Below, one piece after another: positions 34,084 through 45,789 of a DNA stretch of 64,000 nt. Each line of letters begins with the position of its first letter. Within the stretch, counting starts at the first letter, position 1. The stretch comes from Pyrus communis (lineage: Eukaryota; Streptophyta; Magnoliopsida; Rosales; Rosaceae): the NCBI RefSeq assembly GCF_963583255.1, contig NC_084816.1, positions 17,161,100 to 17,225,099 on the forward strand. The letters are read 5' to 3'. A program made the position numbers and the translations under genes. The notes beneath the pieces are model-generated. The model saw nothing but the letters and a program-made list of their open reading frames with translations. It was not told where the DNA came from and searched no databases.

Positions 34084-34855
34084 TAAGGCCGATCTAGAGT
34101 GTAGTTGAAGTAGGTGCTGGCCTAGGGCCCCGACTTCGGAGGCCCCAAATTATATGTGTATGTATATAATAAATGTTTACAATTCAAATTTAATAAAAAT
34201 ATCAAAAAATATAATTATAGGCAATAATATAATTTTCCACAAAAGTTTTTTTTATTTTTTATTTCCTTTCCCTCATCCACATGTAACTATAGTTTTACCC
34301 GTATACGGAAATTACTATCCTCTTCACCCTAGTATTTTCCTTAGCCGTCAGATGCAGTACCTATAATCCAACCATTCATTCATTTAATGATCGTAATAAG
34401 CAACATTGTAACAATAAACAATAGAAAAAAGATTGGATTTTGGAGTACTGTGTAGCGACTTCTCTTTCAGTTTGACTTAACCATACTAGTTGTAGTTGCT
34501 CTGTACAAAGAAGATTTTCAAAATTAATGTTGATCCAATTTTATCTTCAATCAATTATGTCACAAGAAAGATTAATGGGTTAGCAATCTTATGAATTGAA
34601 AAAATTTTGGTTGAAAAATTAGATTTTGAAAACTTAATTAGTACATTTACGTCTAAAAATGCAAGACGTGTAATATTTGTACATTTTTCTTCTTTTGATA
34701 TTTATTTTTAATGATATTTGATGTAGAAATAGACTTTTTCATGTACTTAGCAAATTTTTTTTTTTTACATATTAATGCTCAAAGGGTTGGAAATCAGAAA
34801 ACTCGAGGATGTCACTTCGAAGTCTCTCCTAGGGCCCTAAAATTCTCAGGACCGG
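34084..34855. mobile_element. Non-autonomous DNA element with GGCC termini
   Basis: Begins AAGGCCGATCTAGAG and ends CAGGACCGGCCTT; the outer ~10 bases are an inverted pair (AAGGCCG(A/G)TC). Next to each end are 'ctagggccc' blocks. The interior is AT-rich and non-coding. I found no clear target duplication, so hAT affiliation is only a guess. Confidence 0.5.
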
Positions 34856-34977
34856 CCTTGCTTCTCCTATCCCTAGTGCTACATTTTGTCCCCAGTTTCT
34901 CCAAGCATCTTTCTCGTCACTTTCCCTATTCTTCTTAATGCAAAACCTTCTAAATTTCCTTCTGGTTTATACCAAAC

Positions 34978-35241
34978 ATGAGGCAATATCATCAAGTACC
35001 ACCAAGCGGAAGGCTGCCTATCGATGGTGAATATTTGGTCGATACAACAAATTTGAACGATTTTGTAGGAAAAATTGTTTTTAAGGATGTCGTTTTGCAG
35101 GAAAAAGATGGAGAAAAAAAAGAGGAGATAATGGTGGGCGGAACCTTAGAGGAAGAAAGGGAAAGAATTCTCCAGAGAGATGTTGAGTGTTCTAGATACT
35201 TTAGAAAAAAAATGCTTGAATTAATAATAAGAAATTATTAA
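34978..35241 (+). other. Unrecognised 87-codon open frame
   Basis: An ATG-initiated frame (MRQYHQVPPSGRLPIDGEYL...) with balanced, acidic/basic composition (LEEERERILQRDVECSRYF) that looks more protein-like than its neighbours. I do not recognise it. It may be a gene remnant or an exon of an undetected gene; nothing in the context supports expression. Confidence 0.2.
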
Positions 35242-35280
35242 ATGTGTATTGAATAATATAATATTATAGTTGTTAATTAT

Positions 35281-35409
35281 TTTGGGTTTTAGTTTGATAC
35301 TGCATCAAACGCTATACTAAGTTAGTCTAGCTTAGTCTATTCTAAGCCAGTTCAACTTAGTCATTGAGTCTAGTCTAGTCTAAGATAGTCTGATGTAATA
35401 AACGAACCC
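35281..35409. mobile_element. Possible small MITE with 'tctagtcta' repeats
   Basis: Bounded by loosely inverted ends (GGGTTTTAGTTTGATACTGCATCA versus the complement of the end GGGGTTCGTTTATTACATCAGAC). The body has repeated 'tagtcta' units. No certain target duplication. Confidence 0.35.
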
Positions 35410-35419
35410 CTATTGTCTT

Positions 35420-37641
35420 AAGAATTTTCATTTACTTCTTCAGCAACCTTGTACCAAATTTTAGTTCATTCCCTTGTCTGTTGCTCCGCTACCAGTTTTC
35501 TATAGTATCGATTCTTAGTAAGAAGTTACTTTTGAAAGCTTTTCATTTCAGTATTCATTTAGTCCAAGAGTTACTTAGAAACCTTCACAGGGATAAGGGG
35601 TCTCCTAGGTATGCTCTCAAAGTTGATCTTATGAAAGCAATGATATGGTTGAGTGGGACTTCATCCTTAGCTCCTTGGTGGCGTTCAACTTCCCTCCTGT
35701 CATGATCAATTGGATCCATTGCTATATCCCATCCCCCAAATTCTCCATTTTTGTGAATGGTAAATTGATGGGATTCTTTACTAGTAAGAGAGGCTTGAGA
35801 CAAGGGGATCCTTTGTCCCCTTACCTTTTCGTTGTTGTTAGGTGCTTTCTTGATTAATTACCTCTAATATAAATGCTAGCCCTTTTTTAGATACCATTGG
35901 CGCTATGAGGTAGTTCCGTTTGCTCATATTTGTTTTGTTGATGACCTCTTTATATTTTGTGGAGGGGATTATCATTCAGCTAAGATCTTGAAGGACTCTT
36001 TATGCAGCTTTAATTCTTTGTCTGGTTTTAAGGCCAACCCAACTAAAAGCTCCATTTTTCTTGCGGGTGTGGATGAAGATGAGCTTTCTAGAATTATGCT
36101 TCTTTTCAATTTTGCCGTAGGAAAGTTGCCTATTCGCTACCTTGGTGTGCCTCTCATTTCAACAAAGCTTAATTTGCAAGATTGTTTCATTCTTATCGAG
36201 CGCGTTGAGGCTAGAATTAGAGCTTGGGAGAACAAGGTCCTCTCTTTTGCCAATCGTTTACAACTTGTTCAATCTGTTCTTTGTAGTAAGCAAGTTTTTT
36301 GGGCCTCACACCTCATGCTTCCTAAGAAAATTCTCTGCAATATTGAGCGAAGGGTCCGAAAATGCTTATGGTCTAGTAAGCTTTCTAGTCATTGTGTTGC
36401 TAAAGTTGCTTGGGATGATGTGTGTTCCTAAATCTGAAGGAGGTCTTGGGATTAAAAAATTAATTGATTGGAATAAAGCGCTTATCGTTAGACACATGTG
36501 GAACTTGCTCATCGATGAAGACAATATTTGGTCTGTCTGGGCTAGAATCTATCTTTTGAGAAATATGAACTTTTGGCAGATTAAGATCCCCTAAAACTGC
36601 TCATGGAATTGAAGGAAGCTTCTCCGATTGAGACATTTTGTTCGGCTTTTCCTTTTCCACAAAATTGGAGATGGTAGGGGAACATCTCTTTGGTATGATA
36701 ATTGGCATCCTTTAGGTCCTCTTGTTGTCAGGGGTTGGCATATCATTGCCAATTCCAAGCTTCCAAAAACTGCTTTGGTTTGCAATATTTGGAATGGTTC
36801 TAATTGGTGTTGGGCTGATAATTCTTCTCATGAGTTGTTGGAAATTCAAATTTTGATGTCTAATAGTGTGCCAAATTATAGCTTGGGTTATATGATTCGA
36901 TGGACACCTTCATCGTGTAGCATCTACTCTGCTACTTCTGCTTAGGATAAGTTTCGGCAATACAAGCCTACGGTAGGATGGTCTAATCTTGTTTGGTATA
37001 ATCAAAATATTCCCATTACGAGCTTCATTATTTGGTTGGCTATTAAATGCAAGCTTTCTACTATGGACAAAATTTTTACTTTTGCTCCGTCGGTTCTTGT
37101 CACTTCCGTACTTTGCTCTATTGCTACGGAGTCCCATTGCCACCTCTTCTTTGAGTGTCCTTTTACCGATGGTATTTGGTCTTCAGTGCTATTCAAGTGC
37201 GGTGTCCCTTGGCCTCTTTTTTGTCATGTGGGCTACTAGCCGCTGCAAGGGAAAATCTCTATCATCGATAGTTTTGAAGTTAAGTCTTACTGCTACTGTG
37301 TATTATGTTTGGAGGGAACGGAACAACCGTAGATTCAAGAACTCATGTCAACCTGTTGCAGTGGTTCTCAACTCTATTAAGTCCACCATTAGACTTCGAT
37401 TGAGTTCTTTGACAATCGCCCATTCTGCTGCTAATGACTCTACTTTACGGGAATGGAATATAACTATGAATAGTTAGTGCTTATTTTTGCTGCTTTGATG
37501 TAGCATTGTTAGCTTTGCTGTCTGTTTTCTTATAGCTGCAGCTCTTTGTTGCGTGTTTGTATTTTCAGCTACTTGTTTCTGCTTGTATTCTCTTTTTCTC
37601 ATCAATATATTTTATTTATTAATAAAAAATAAAAAAAAAGA
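35420..37641 (+). pseudogene. 5'-truncated LINE (L1-type) ORF2 remnant
   Basis: Non-LTR reverse transcriptase pieces in order: RNLHRDKGSPRYALKVDLMK, then in another frame VEWDFILSSL, FSIFVNGKLMGFFTSKRGLR, QGDPLSPYLF, and the catalytic FVDDLFIFCGGD (about 35932-35968). Next come FKANPTKSSIFLAGV, LPIRYLGVPLI and the post-RT region (VPKSEGGLGIKKLIDWN, IGDGRGTSLWYDNWHPLGPL). A zinc-binding RVT segment follows (SHCHLFFECPFTDGIW). The sequence ends in an A-rich tail (37620-37641) after 'tctcatcaatatatttt'. The endonuclease domain and much of RT are missing and stops are frequent. Typical plant L1 relic. Confidence 0.87.
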
Positions 37642-38259
37642 AAGTTAGCCGACAACACCAGTTGTCATTTCCCTTGGAGAAAGTTATTTTTTTAATATTA
37701 GGCAACAATGGCACGCCTAGCATCACAAACAACCTTTCCAAGGGTCGTCGACCTCTCTAAGGCCTCTCCTTTACTCTTATCGGCATTTCCTACCCAACAG
37801 GAGATTTATATTGAGGAATTATTTCCTACCCAACAGTGGCATTGCTTTGGCCATCTTAATTTTGCAGTAAGTACTTTAGTGAATCGTAGAGAACCTTCAA
37901 ATAGTTATGGGCTTGCCCTTGTGATTCCTATTGCATGTATTTGTAGAATTGATGGATGGGTATGCTTCGGAGAAGGATGATACTACACAGTATTTCTTGA
38001 CCTATCTATAGTAAATTTAAAATTATTATATGAACAAGTCCTCATGCAATGTATTTTTTCAAGAGGATCCTCATGCGATCTTTTAATCGTTAATGTTTAA
38101 GGTTATAAATCATACCAGCTAATAATGTTACCTGACGTATGTACATCATATATCTCCTACAAGAAGCCATTTATTTTTCGTATACATCGTCTTTTACACT
38201 AAAAGGTGGGAGATTTAGGCTAAATCTTACAATGAGTCAACAAAATAAATTATTTCAAA

Positions 38260-38351
38260 CAAACTATTTACAAGAGTCTAACCTAACAAACAAACTATTT
38301 ACAACAGTCTAACCTAACAAACAAACTATTTACAACAGTCTAACCTAATAT
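38260..38351. repeat. Three-copy 31-bp tandem repeat in block A
   Basis: 'caaactatttacaa.agtcta' begins at 38260, 38291 and 38322. Block B has a single copy (about 50843-50870), so expansion followed duplication. Confidence 0.85.
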
Positions 38352-39189
38352 TTCTCATTTGCAAGTGAAGAGAAATATCATTAGATTATAATACTAATGT
38401 AAGAAGTACATATAGTTTTCTTGACATCCAGCAGCTAGCTGAAGCAAAACACAACACTAGGAAAATATGAAAAGATCAATACGCATCAACGAAAATAAGG
38501 TAATAAACTGTTAACGGTATAGCTATGCAATGTATAATCTTAACCAAAAATCGAATTTCGCCTAGCATATTTAGATTCTTAGTTGCTTAAGTACCCAAGA
38601 TCTGATCCCCATCATATTACCAATGCGGGATTAAGATATTATATTGCAACCTATAAGTCGACCACCATGCCAAAATGATCATCTGATCTTGTTAAATTTT
38701 ATATATGTTACATTATCAAACTGCGAAATACATTTAAAATAAGATTGACTTCCAAGCAAACAGCCCCTTCCCTGAAATGATGCAAGTTCCCCTACAAAAT
38801 GGTGCAAGTACTCTATGGTGCTGGAGTTGAATATCAGAGTGTGCAATGAACAAGACTACAAAATAATAAGATATTATTAAATAAACAAGAATGCTGAAAC
38901 GACCGCAAAACTCCAAAAGACTACATTAATTGTGATTAACTTATTATTCATACTAAACTATAAACTAAATTTATAGAGAGCAAAACCTAGAAACTCTAGT
39001 TTGGATGAGCTAGGCCTATATACTAAACTACCAAGCAAACTCAAATAATCATAAAATACTAATATTTTCCAATCGGGTTTTTGATGAAGAATTCCAACTG
39101 ATGTGGATGGTGAGATAAGTTTTTTTCTCCTGTTAAGTGTAGTAACATATGCATGTTCGGTTTTCTTTTTCTCGTTCAGGTTCACTTCT

Positions 39190-39799
39190 TTACTGAGGTT
39201 TCTTTTCGGTTATTTCTTCTACCCCCAGCAAGTCTGCATAGCCAAGCTTCTTCCTCAATGACTTGGCCAGCCCCGCTGCATCAACTCCGTCCCCAGTAAT
39301 CACCATTTGATCTCTATTTGCCCCCTTAAAAGCCACTGATATTACACCTGCGCGATTATATAAATTGAAAAACATTTTATCATTCAAATACTTAAACAAA
39401 TTTGATTAAATAGCTTAAAATATTTTTCTTTCGTTTTGTACTTTGTTGATCAAATTAACATGAACACCTGTACTTCAAAGATTAGGAAACACACCGTCGT
39501 CTGAAACAGCTATTTCCATGGCCTTGGACCGACATTTTTCGCATCTAAACTGCGCCTTAATGGTTATGGTTTGCTGCAGTATATCATGCAACCAACCAAA
39601 CAAACATGTCGTGGTCAAGTTATGAATATCAACCGTATGGACTAAATTTGTAAATTTTCTAGGGTTATTAGAACAGAAAACCTTTCAAAAAGAAATGAAG
39701 AAAGAGTTGATTTTTTTCCAAGAAAATCATACTAGCTGTAGCTATAACGTAAAAACAAAAATTGTATGGTTTGGTAGTAGTGTATTTACGTACCTTCAT
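39190..39799 (-). CDS. HMA-domain protein A (HIPP-like, three exons, 80 aa)
   Basis: Exons join 39794-39799 (six bases, ATGAAG), 39495-39573 and 39190-39347; introns are GT-AG and the spliced length is 243 bp including the stop. The product starts MKQTITIKAQFRCEKC, runs through SKAMEIAVSDDGVISVAF and NRDQMVITGDGVDAAGLAK, and ends EEITEKKPQ. This is the beta-alpha-beta-beta-alpha-beta heavy-metal-associated fold, with a C-x-x-C pair (CEKC) at residues ~13-16. It resembles small HIPP proteins of the HIPP46/47 kind. No isoprenylation C-x-x-x box is seen at the end. Compared with copy B a changed codon gives an earlier stop. Metal binding or a defence-related role is family inference. Confidence 0.8.
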
Positions 39800-40080
39800 A
39801 TTCTCCACTAGTATTAGTACTGAACAAAACCAAATTTTGGGTTTTCCAAGAAGTTCTAACCGTATGGATGGATGTTCTAATTCTGTAAGAATGCGAGTGA
39901 AGAGAAAACTGATGACCTATAGGGTTTTATTATAGCGTCCACCCTTCTAGAATGGTACACGTGTTCTCATCTGATGAAAATCACCTTGGCGAACACAGTG
40001 CAATCCGCGTTTGGTGGATTGAACGTAGACTGGTGAACTTTCAAACTATGACACACGGTTTTGCTTACTCATTTTCTAAC

Positions 40081-40428
40081 CGTCATCAGTGAACGTAATT
40101 TGTGACGCATGGTGTCGCATTGAGCGGCAAAAAGAGCTGGGCTTGTCCACGTTTGATTAAACTTTTATTTTTAAACAAAAAAAAAATTATTATGATTAAA
40201 GAAAGAGGGCTAAAGTTCGAAATTATTACGATAATTTAGGGAAGAGGAGAAATTCAAACCCGAAATGCATGAGTAGAAACTAGATATCGTAGTCACTAAG
40301 ATATTAATCTACATGCAAAACATATGATTATACTAATTTCCTAGCATGTGATGCATTTTTCGAGTATTTTAGCTATACTCTTTGTAGGATAGTTGTGCTG
40401 ACTTGTTACAATTGACTTTAGAAGTCGT
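40081..40428. other. Segment inverted relative to block B
   Basis: This ~350-bp stretch upstream of gene A is the reverse complement of 52371-52733. For example 'ctagcatgtgatgcattttt' here matches 'aaaatgcatcacatgctag' there, while the sequences on both sides are collinear. Confidence 0.9.
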
Positions 40429-40512
40429 GTTTCGGGCTCACTTAGTAATGCATTTTAATGATTTGAACCGCCTATATTTTAGTACATTAATCATAAATCT
40501 TCATTATAAAAT

Positions 40513-41873
40513 TTAGACAAATCCAAGCATCTGGTATATGGGCAAAAAACGTTGATCGACAATACAAGCATTGAAGGATTCAGCTACGTTTGAACACATT
40601 TCGCCATACTTTGGGCCTGGAAAATGAGCGGCTGCCCAATTTTCTTTTGGAAGAGTTTTCAAGAAGTCCCTCGTTACAGCACCACCTTCCTCCATTAACG
40701 TCCTCATATGCATTTCGTATGCATCCTCGGTAGAAGCATATGCACATTTCCCAAAAAGCTGAATGATCCAGTCACGACACGACTTACCCAGGGAGGATGG
40801 GTACTTAAGAAGTATGTTTTGCTTCAAGTGGTGGTAACAAAATGCATGCGGTGATTGTGGAAAAACTGATGCCACTGCTTCGATCAATCCCTTTTGTCTA
40901 TCAGATATGAATGTAATGGTTCTTCCTTGAGGAGTGACGATTTTTGACAAGCTTTGGAGGAACCAAGACCAGTTGTCTTCATTTTCAGAGTTAACCGCAA
41001 AGGCTAAAAGATATATACCTGTTTCATATAAGACTGTATGTTATAAATATAATAGTATTGTGAACTGGAAAACCTGATAGCAGTTTGTAAAAAAATTAGG
41101 CAGAAAATATAAATTGACACCAATAAAATAGCAGTGGAAAATCTTCCAACAAAATGACCTAGTTTATATACTGATGAATATATACAGTATGTCAACACAC
41201 AATTTATAGGGACTATGTGCTCCATATATATGTAAACATGATTGGACAAATGTATTAAGAAAATAGAATAAAACATAAATATATCATATTTGGATATAAG
41301 TACCTTGGTTTCCATTTTTCCCAGTAACAGCAGTGACCCTTGTATTTGTTCTTTATAAATGTTCCATCAGGAAACAACATAGGTCTGGAAATATAAGGGT
41401 AGGTAAATTAAGAGTTGCCACATATGCAATTCATGGAAAATAAGAAATGATGTAAAAAAAATACGAAGAACCAAAATTTAACTACAAAACGCAAATCCCT
41501 CTATGCAACCATGGAAAGATACGAATATCCTTTTAAATCGGGAAGATTCCACATCGCACTCCAACACACAATGTGAGCCAGGATTTGAACTTTCAATTGC
41601 TTTGACGTACGAAGCCAAGTGATTGTATGACAATGATTCGTCACCATGCATCATTTTTTGGCAGATTCCTTCCCGTCCCATGCATTATAGTATGAAATAT
41701 CCAATCCATAATATTTCTTAAAATCCTTTACAATCTCAGTTGGCTTCAACATTGGCTTGAAAGAAGCTTGCTCCATGAGAACGGATGACACCACTTTGGA
41801 TGACATCATGCCACCCTTCTAATCACGAATCAAAATGCTGCAAGTGTGTGTATTGTTCAATGTACGAATATAA
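40513..41873 (-). pseudogene. MuDR-type (MULE) transposase, central portion
   Basis: Reading leftward on the minus strand: MSSKVVSSVLMEQ, DGKEGICQKMMHGDESLSYN-like sequence, LASYVKAIESSNPGSHCVLE and RFKRIFVSFHGCIEGFAF. An apparent intron (about 41386-41465) precedes PMLFPDGTFIKNKYKG (first catalytic Asp). A second GT-AG intron (about 41022-41303) precedes YLLAFAVNSENEDNWSWFLQ. Then TFISDRQKGLIEAVASVFPQ (second Asp), HAFCYHHLKQN and MCSNVAESFNACIVDQRF (catalytic Glu). This is the MULE transposase domain order. The C-terminal SWIM zinc finger is missing: coding ends at 40513, beside the edge of duplicated block A. Stops and the N-terminal interruption make it inactive. Confidence 0.88.
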
Positions 41874-41882
41874 AAAAAAAAA

Positions 41883-43337
41883 GGGTAAAGTACAAAAAAC
41901 TACCTCAACTATTGGGGTCACGACAGTTTCATACCTCATCTTTTAAAATTGACAATGTCATACCGCATCTTACGAATTTGTGACAATGTCATATCTCCGT
42001 CAAATTTTCTGTTAAGTGCTGACGTGGTAAAAGACGGGGACCACTCACTAATCCAGCTGGATTAAAAAATAATTAAATATTAAAAATTAAGAATAAAAAA
42101 AAAAAAAAAATCCTAGGGGTGCGGCATCCCCTTTCCTTCACCCACACCAATTTCAATTTTTTTTGTTCTTCTCTTTCCTCCTTCTTCTTCTTCATCTTCT
42201 TCTTCTTTTCCTAGGCCAAAACTGGATTTGTCACTTTTTTTTTTTTTTTTTTTCCGTTCTTCTTCTCATTCTTCTTCTTCTTCTTGGGCCGAAACTGGGT
42301 ATGAAAATTTTTTTCTTTTTGTTTTTTGTTTTTTTTTTTTTTTTTTGTTTCTAGGTTGCAGGTAGAGGGAAAAGGGGACGAAGATGAAGATGGGGAGGAG
42401 ATAGAGATGGTTCTTCTTCTTCTTGGGCCGAAACTGGTTTTGAAATTTTATTTTTGTTTCTAAGTTGCAGGTATAGGGAAAAGGGGAAGAAGATGAAGAT
42501 GGGGGAAGAGAGTTGAGTGCGCGTTGGGTTGGGGGGGGGGGGGGGGGGACGAATTGGGTTGGGTTGAGGTTTTTTTTTTTTTTTTTTTTTTTTTTTCCTT
42601 TTCTCCTTCTTCTTCTTCCGCAGGAGGGGGTGTTTTAATTTTTTCTTCTTCTTCTTCCTTCTTCCTTCTTCCTTCTTCCTTCTTCTGGGTTGCAGTTTGG
42701 GTTTTTTTTTTTTTTTTCCTCCTCCTCCTCTTCTTCCTCTTCGCCTCCTTCTTCTTCTTCTTCCGCGGGTGGGCCGGGAGGGGGGGTTGAGTTGATGGGT
42801 TTTCTTCTTCTTCTTCCTCCTTCTCCTTCTTCTTCTTCTCCTTCTCCTTCTTCCTCCTCCTTCTTCTTCTTCTTCTTCTTCTTCCTTCTTTTGGGTTTTT
42901 TTTTCTTTTCTTTTTCTGGGTTGCAGTTTCCTTTTTTTTTTTTTCCTCTTCTTCTTTTGGGTTTTCAAATTTTTGTTTTCTTTTTTTTGTTTTTTTTTTT
43001 TTTTTTTTTTTTTTGTGTGTGTTAAAGATTAAGCAGGAAGAAGATGAAAATGGGGAAGAGAGAAAGGGGAGGGGGGAAGGGACGACTAAGGTAATTTTTT
43101 TTTTTTTGGTACTTTTATTTATTATTTTAATATTTAAAAAATATTAAATATTTTTAATAGAAAGTGGGCTCCGAATCAAGCCACATCAGCACTTAACAGA
43201 AAAATTAACAGAAAAACTGACGGAGGTCTAACATTGTCACAAATTCATAAGATGAGGTATGATATTGTCAATTTTAAAAGATGAGGTATGAAAGTGTCAT
43301 GACACCAATAGTTGAGGTAGTTTTTTGTACTTTACCC
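41883..43337. mobile_element. MULE-type non-autonomous element inserted in the MULE gene
   Basis: A 1455-bp element starting GGGTAAAGTACAAAAAACTA and ending with its inverse (TAGTTTTTTGTACTTTACCC). The inverted arms are ~200 bp long and share 'tcaactattgg', 'catacctcatcttttaaaat' and 'tgttaagtgctgacgtgg'. A 9-bp A-run flanks both ends (41874-41882 and 43338-43346), consistent with a 9-bp duplication. The transposase peptide continues across the insertion (ATLCHANG on one side, RTLNNTHTCSILIRD on the other). The interior is low-complexity TTC/CT-rich DNA. Confidence 0.85.
42160..43020. repeat. Long TTC/CTT and T-rich low-complexity tract
   Basis: Hundreds of bases of (TTC)n, (CCT)n and T-runs, with one G-run at about 42530-42549. 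The long Lys/Arg-rich and Phe/Ser-rich frames here are translations of simple sequence. Possibly unstable or expanded from a short pyrimidine tract. Confidence 0.9.
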
Positions 43338-43346
43338 AAAAAAAAA

Positions 43347-44049
43347 CCATTGGCGTGACACAAAGTGGCGTGCATCCGCCACATACAATCTTCAGACAGT
43401 TTTTTAGAACACTCAGTTGGCACTCTCTCCTTTTCATTTTTTTTTAAAAAGCTATGCTAAACCCCTTCTCGATGGAATACCTATGGGGTTTGTCTCTAAA
43501 TTCAAAGACCAACCCCCCTACCCCCGCCCCCTGCACGGGGGTCCCCAACCCCCAATAAACCTTTGACCAACCCGATTAATATAGGTTTTCCATGGGTGAG
43601 ATAGATAAGTTTGTGGCAGTGGTGCAACATATTTTCCGATGCAATCATTGGTGTTACTAGGTGTAGCACCATCCCAAAAGTTAAAGGAAAATCCATTCCC
43701 ATTAACACCCACTGTCACTTTGACATTGTGATTGACACTCATTAACAATAATAGTCACAGAATTTTGCTTGTCATTATAACATGACAAATGAAACACACG
43801 CACATTCAAATTAGATTTTAACAAGCGTGGAGGATGGTCAGAGAAAACATAAGTCATTTGGAATGCCCCAACTATGAGTTCATCAAACCGCGAACACACT
43901 TTAGAGCACAATCCCATGAAAGAGGTGTCGGCATGTATTGGAATTGCCGCTGATTTGTTTTTGAAAAAATATCTTCCAATAATGGTACCCTCCATTTGAC
44001 ACCTAATAGTAACACCAACAATGAAATATATGTCAGTTGGTGACAACAA
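43347..44049 (-). pseudogene. MULE transposase, N-terminal portion
   Basis: The minus strand encodes MLSPTDIYFIVGVTIRCQME, ADTSFMGLCSKVCSRFDELI and RVFHLSCYNDKQNSVTIIV, the N-terminal region common before the MULE domain. Then comes YLSHPWKTYINRVGQRFIGG, the start of the MuDR zinc/DNA-binding region. Frameshifted CPWRMHATLCHANG-like residues at 43350-43400 follow. The nested element at 41883-43337 separates it from the catalytic part. I see neither the element's TIRs nor a full 5' exon to the right. Confidence 0.75.
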
Positions 44050-44428
44050 ATGTTTAAGGAATCATGGTAGGTTAATTAACAAACAATATGAAGAAACAAC
44101 AAAATGAACATAGATGAAAACAAAGGGTACAAATACCTTGTTTCTTTTTTCTGCCTAATGTGTATTTTGATAACACAACCACTGAAAAACCGCACTGGAC
44201 AATGATAAAATTATGGGAAAAAAAAAACCCAATGTGAGATAAACCTGATAAACTTCCAAATTTATATAGAACTAGAACTACACTAATTTCAGGAGAAACA
44301 CACGCACTAAAAGCAAAAAAATCAAAATTAGTGCCTTTTCATATTTCAAATTTGGTAAGAAGATAAAAAATCGAAATAAAATGCCTAATTTTATGCAAAT
44401 TTAAAAACATAGACAATGCATTCAGAAA

Positions 44429-44549
44429 GGGAATTGTTATTAGCACTCCAAAAATTTCATTCTACACTCCAAACTTTCTATATTAGGAAAGAAAAATATA
44501 CTTGTGAGGAGTGTAGAATGAGATTTTTGGAGTGCCAATAACACTTCCC
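44429..44549. mobile_element. 121-bp hAT-type MITE, complete
   Basis: Arms of ~42 bp are near-perfect inverted repeats (GGGAATTGTTATTAGCACTC versus the complement of the end, GGGAAGTGTTATTGGCACTC; both continue into 'cattctacactcc'). Flanks TTCAGAAA and TTCATAAA (44421-44428, 44550-44557) form an 8-bp duplication with one change. It almost lacks a loop, so transcripts would fold into a long hairpin. Confidence 0.85.
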
Positions 44550-44974
44550 TTCATAAACATGCATAAATATTCAAGTCTTACATTTATGTCAAAACACTCC
44601 TTATACGGAGGTTGGCAACGGTAAATAAAATGTGTTCAAATTATTATGTTAGCTTTCAACATGATATATTATGAGAAAAATATGCATAAACATTCAAGAT
44701 TTAATATTATGAGAAAAATATTCAAGATTTAATATATCTGATTCTTTAATTTCTTTATTATTTAAATTGAGAAAAATATGCATAAATATTCCAGATTTAA
44801 TATAATCATTTAAATTAGTAAAGTCATTCAATATATAAAACAATTCAAATTCGTATAGTTTTTTAGGACATTCATTCTCATATTTCATATTAATATGTAA
44901 ATAGTTTAAATGCACCATTGAATTCTAGGGGCTAAAGTTATATTTTCAATTTTTTATATGATATATGTGTGTGT

Positions 44975-45783
44975 GTGTTTTGGCCTAAAATAATAGTTTG
45001 GGTTGAGGAGGGTTGATTCGGGAATTATGAAACTCGGCCCAATGATCATCCTCTAAGCTAATGGGCTTTCAGCCCACAAAAAGGGCTCGAACAAGTCCTA
45101 CACGAGTTGAAACTACTAAGAGATTAAGCCTTAGATAAATATGAATTATCCTAGAGATCAGATTGTCTACGTAATTGGAAAAGGTGAATGAGTCTCATAA
45201 TGAAATCCATTTCATAATCCACGTTGAAGTAAAAAGGCCGAGGCTGGTTAGAGATCAGGTTTTGGCTGCTAAAAGATAAGGGGAATATTCAAGGAGATGC
45301 TGAGCAGGTACAACCCCATTACTCGGCCTACCTCAATGGGCTTGTGTATCATACGATCTTCATCTATTCATTTATAAATAGAGAAGGTTTTGCAACGGAA
45401 GAGGGAAACCCCTTCAACTCAACAAATAACTCAAAACGCTCTACATGAAAACCCTTTCTCTATGTGAAACCATTCTCAAACCCCTAAGAAAAACACTAGA
45501 TATCCTAATGCTCCCATCAACACATCTCCAGTTCGGACAAGTGAATAGCACTGTGTTGATAACTGGCTACATCTTCAGTTTGGACTAACAGCACTGGAGC
45601 TGTAGAACTAAGCGATTCAACAGCACCTTCAGGTTAGATCACTGAACAACACTGCAACTGGTTGGTTGGTTATCTATCCACAGTCTCGGCAGACGAAGAA
45701 TTCTATATTCTTTAGTCTTAAGAGGTCATCTTATCAGCTTCAACGAAGTGAAGTGTTTCCTAACTAACTGCATATTCGACACA
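44975..45783 (+). mobile_element. Probable solo LTR or LTR fragment
   Basis: Starts near TGTTTTGGCCTAAAATAAT and ends near 'ttcgacaca'. It contains a TATA-like 'tttataaatagagaag' at about 45370-45385, followed by a leader-like region without coding potential. Higher GC and low repeat content resemble plant LTRs. I could not find matching target duplications or an adjacent internal domain. Confidence 0.4.
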
Positions 45784-45789
45784 ACAAAA

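Larger units (their letters stand above)
37687..40516. repeat. Duplicated block A (contains HIPP-like gene A)
   Basis: Homologous to block B at 50262-52836 along almost its whole length. Both start near 'atattaggcaacaatggca' and end near 'aatttagacaaatc'. Within A there is a ~260-bp stretch (about 38817-39080) absent from B, a 31-bp unit tripled at 38260-38351, and a ~350-bp segment (40081-40428) in opposite orientation to B. The 90-codon frame at 37708-37980 is broken in B, so I do not call it a gene. Confidence 0.85.

Noticed and set aside
37708..37980. 90-codon frame in duplicated block A
   Set aside because: The matching region of block B has an early stop and indels, and no family resemblance was seen, so conservation argues against a gene.
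42351..42968. 205-codon Lys/Arg/Pro-rich frame (minus) and two Phe/Ser-rich frames (plus)
   Set aside because: They are translations of the (TTC)n/(CCT)n/T-rich tract inside a MITE and have simple-repeat composition.
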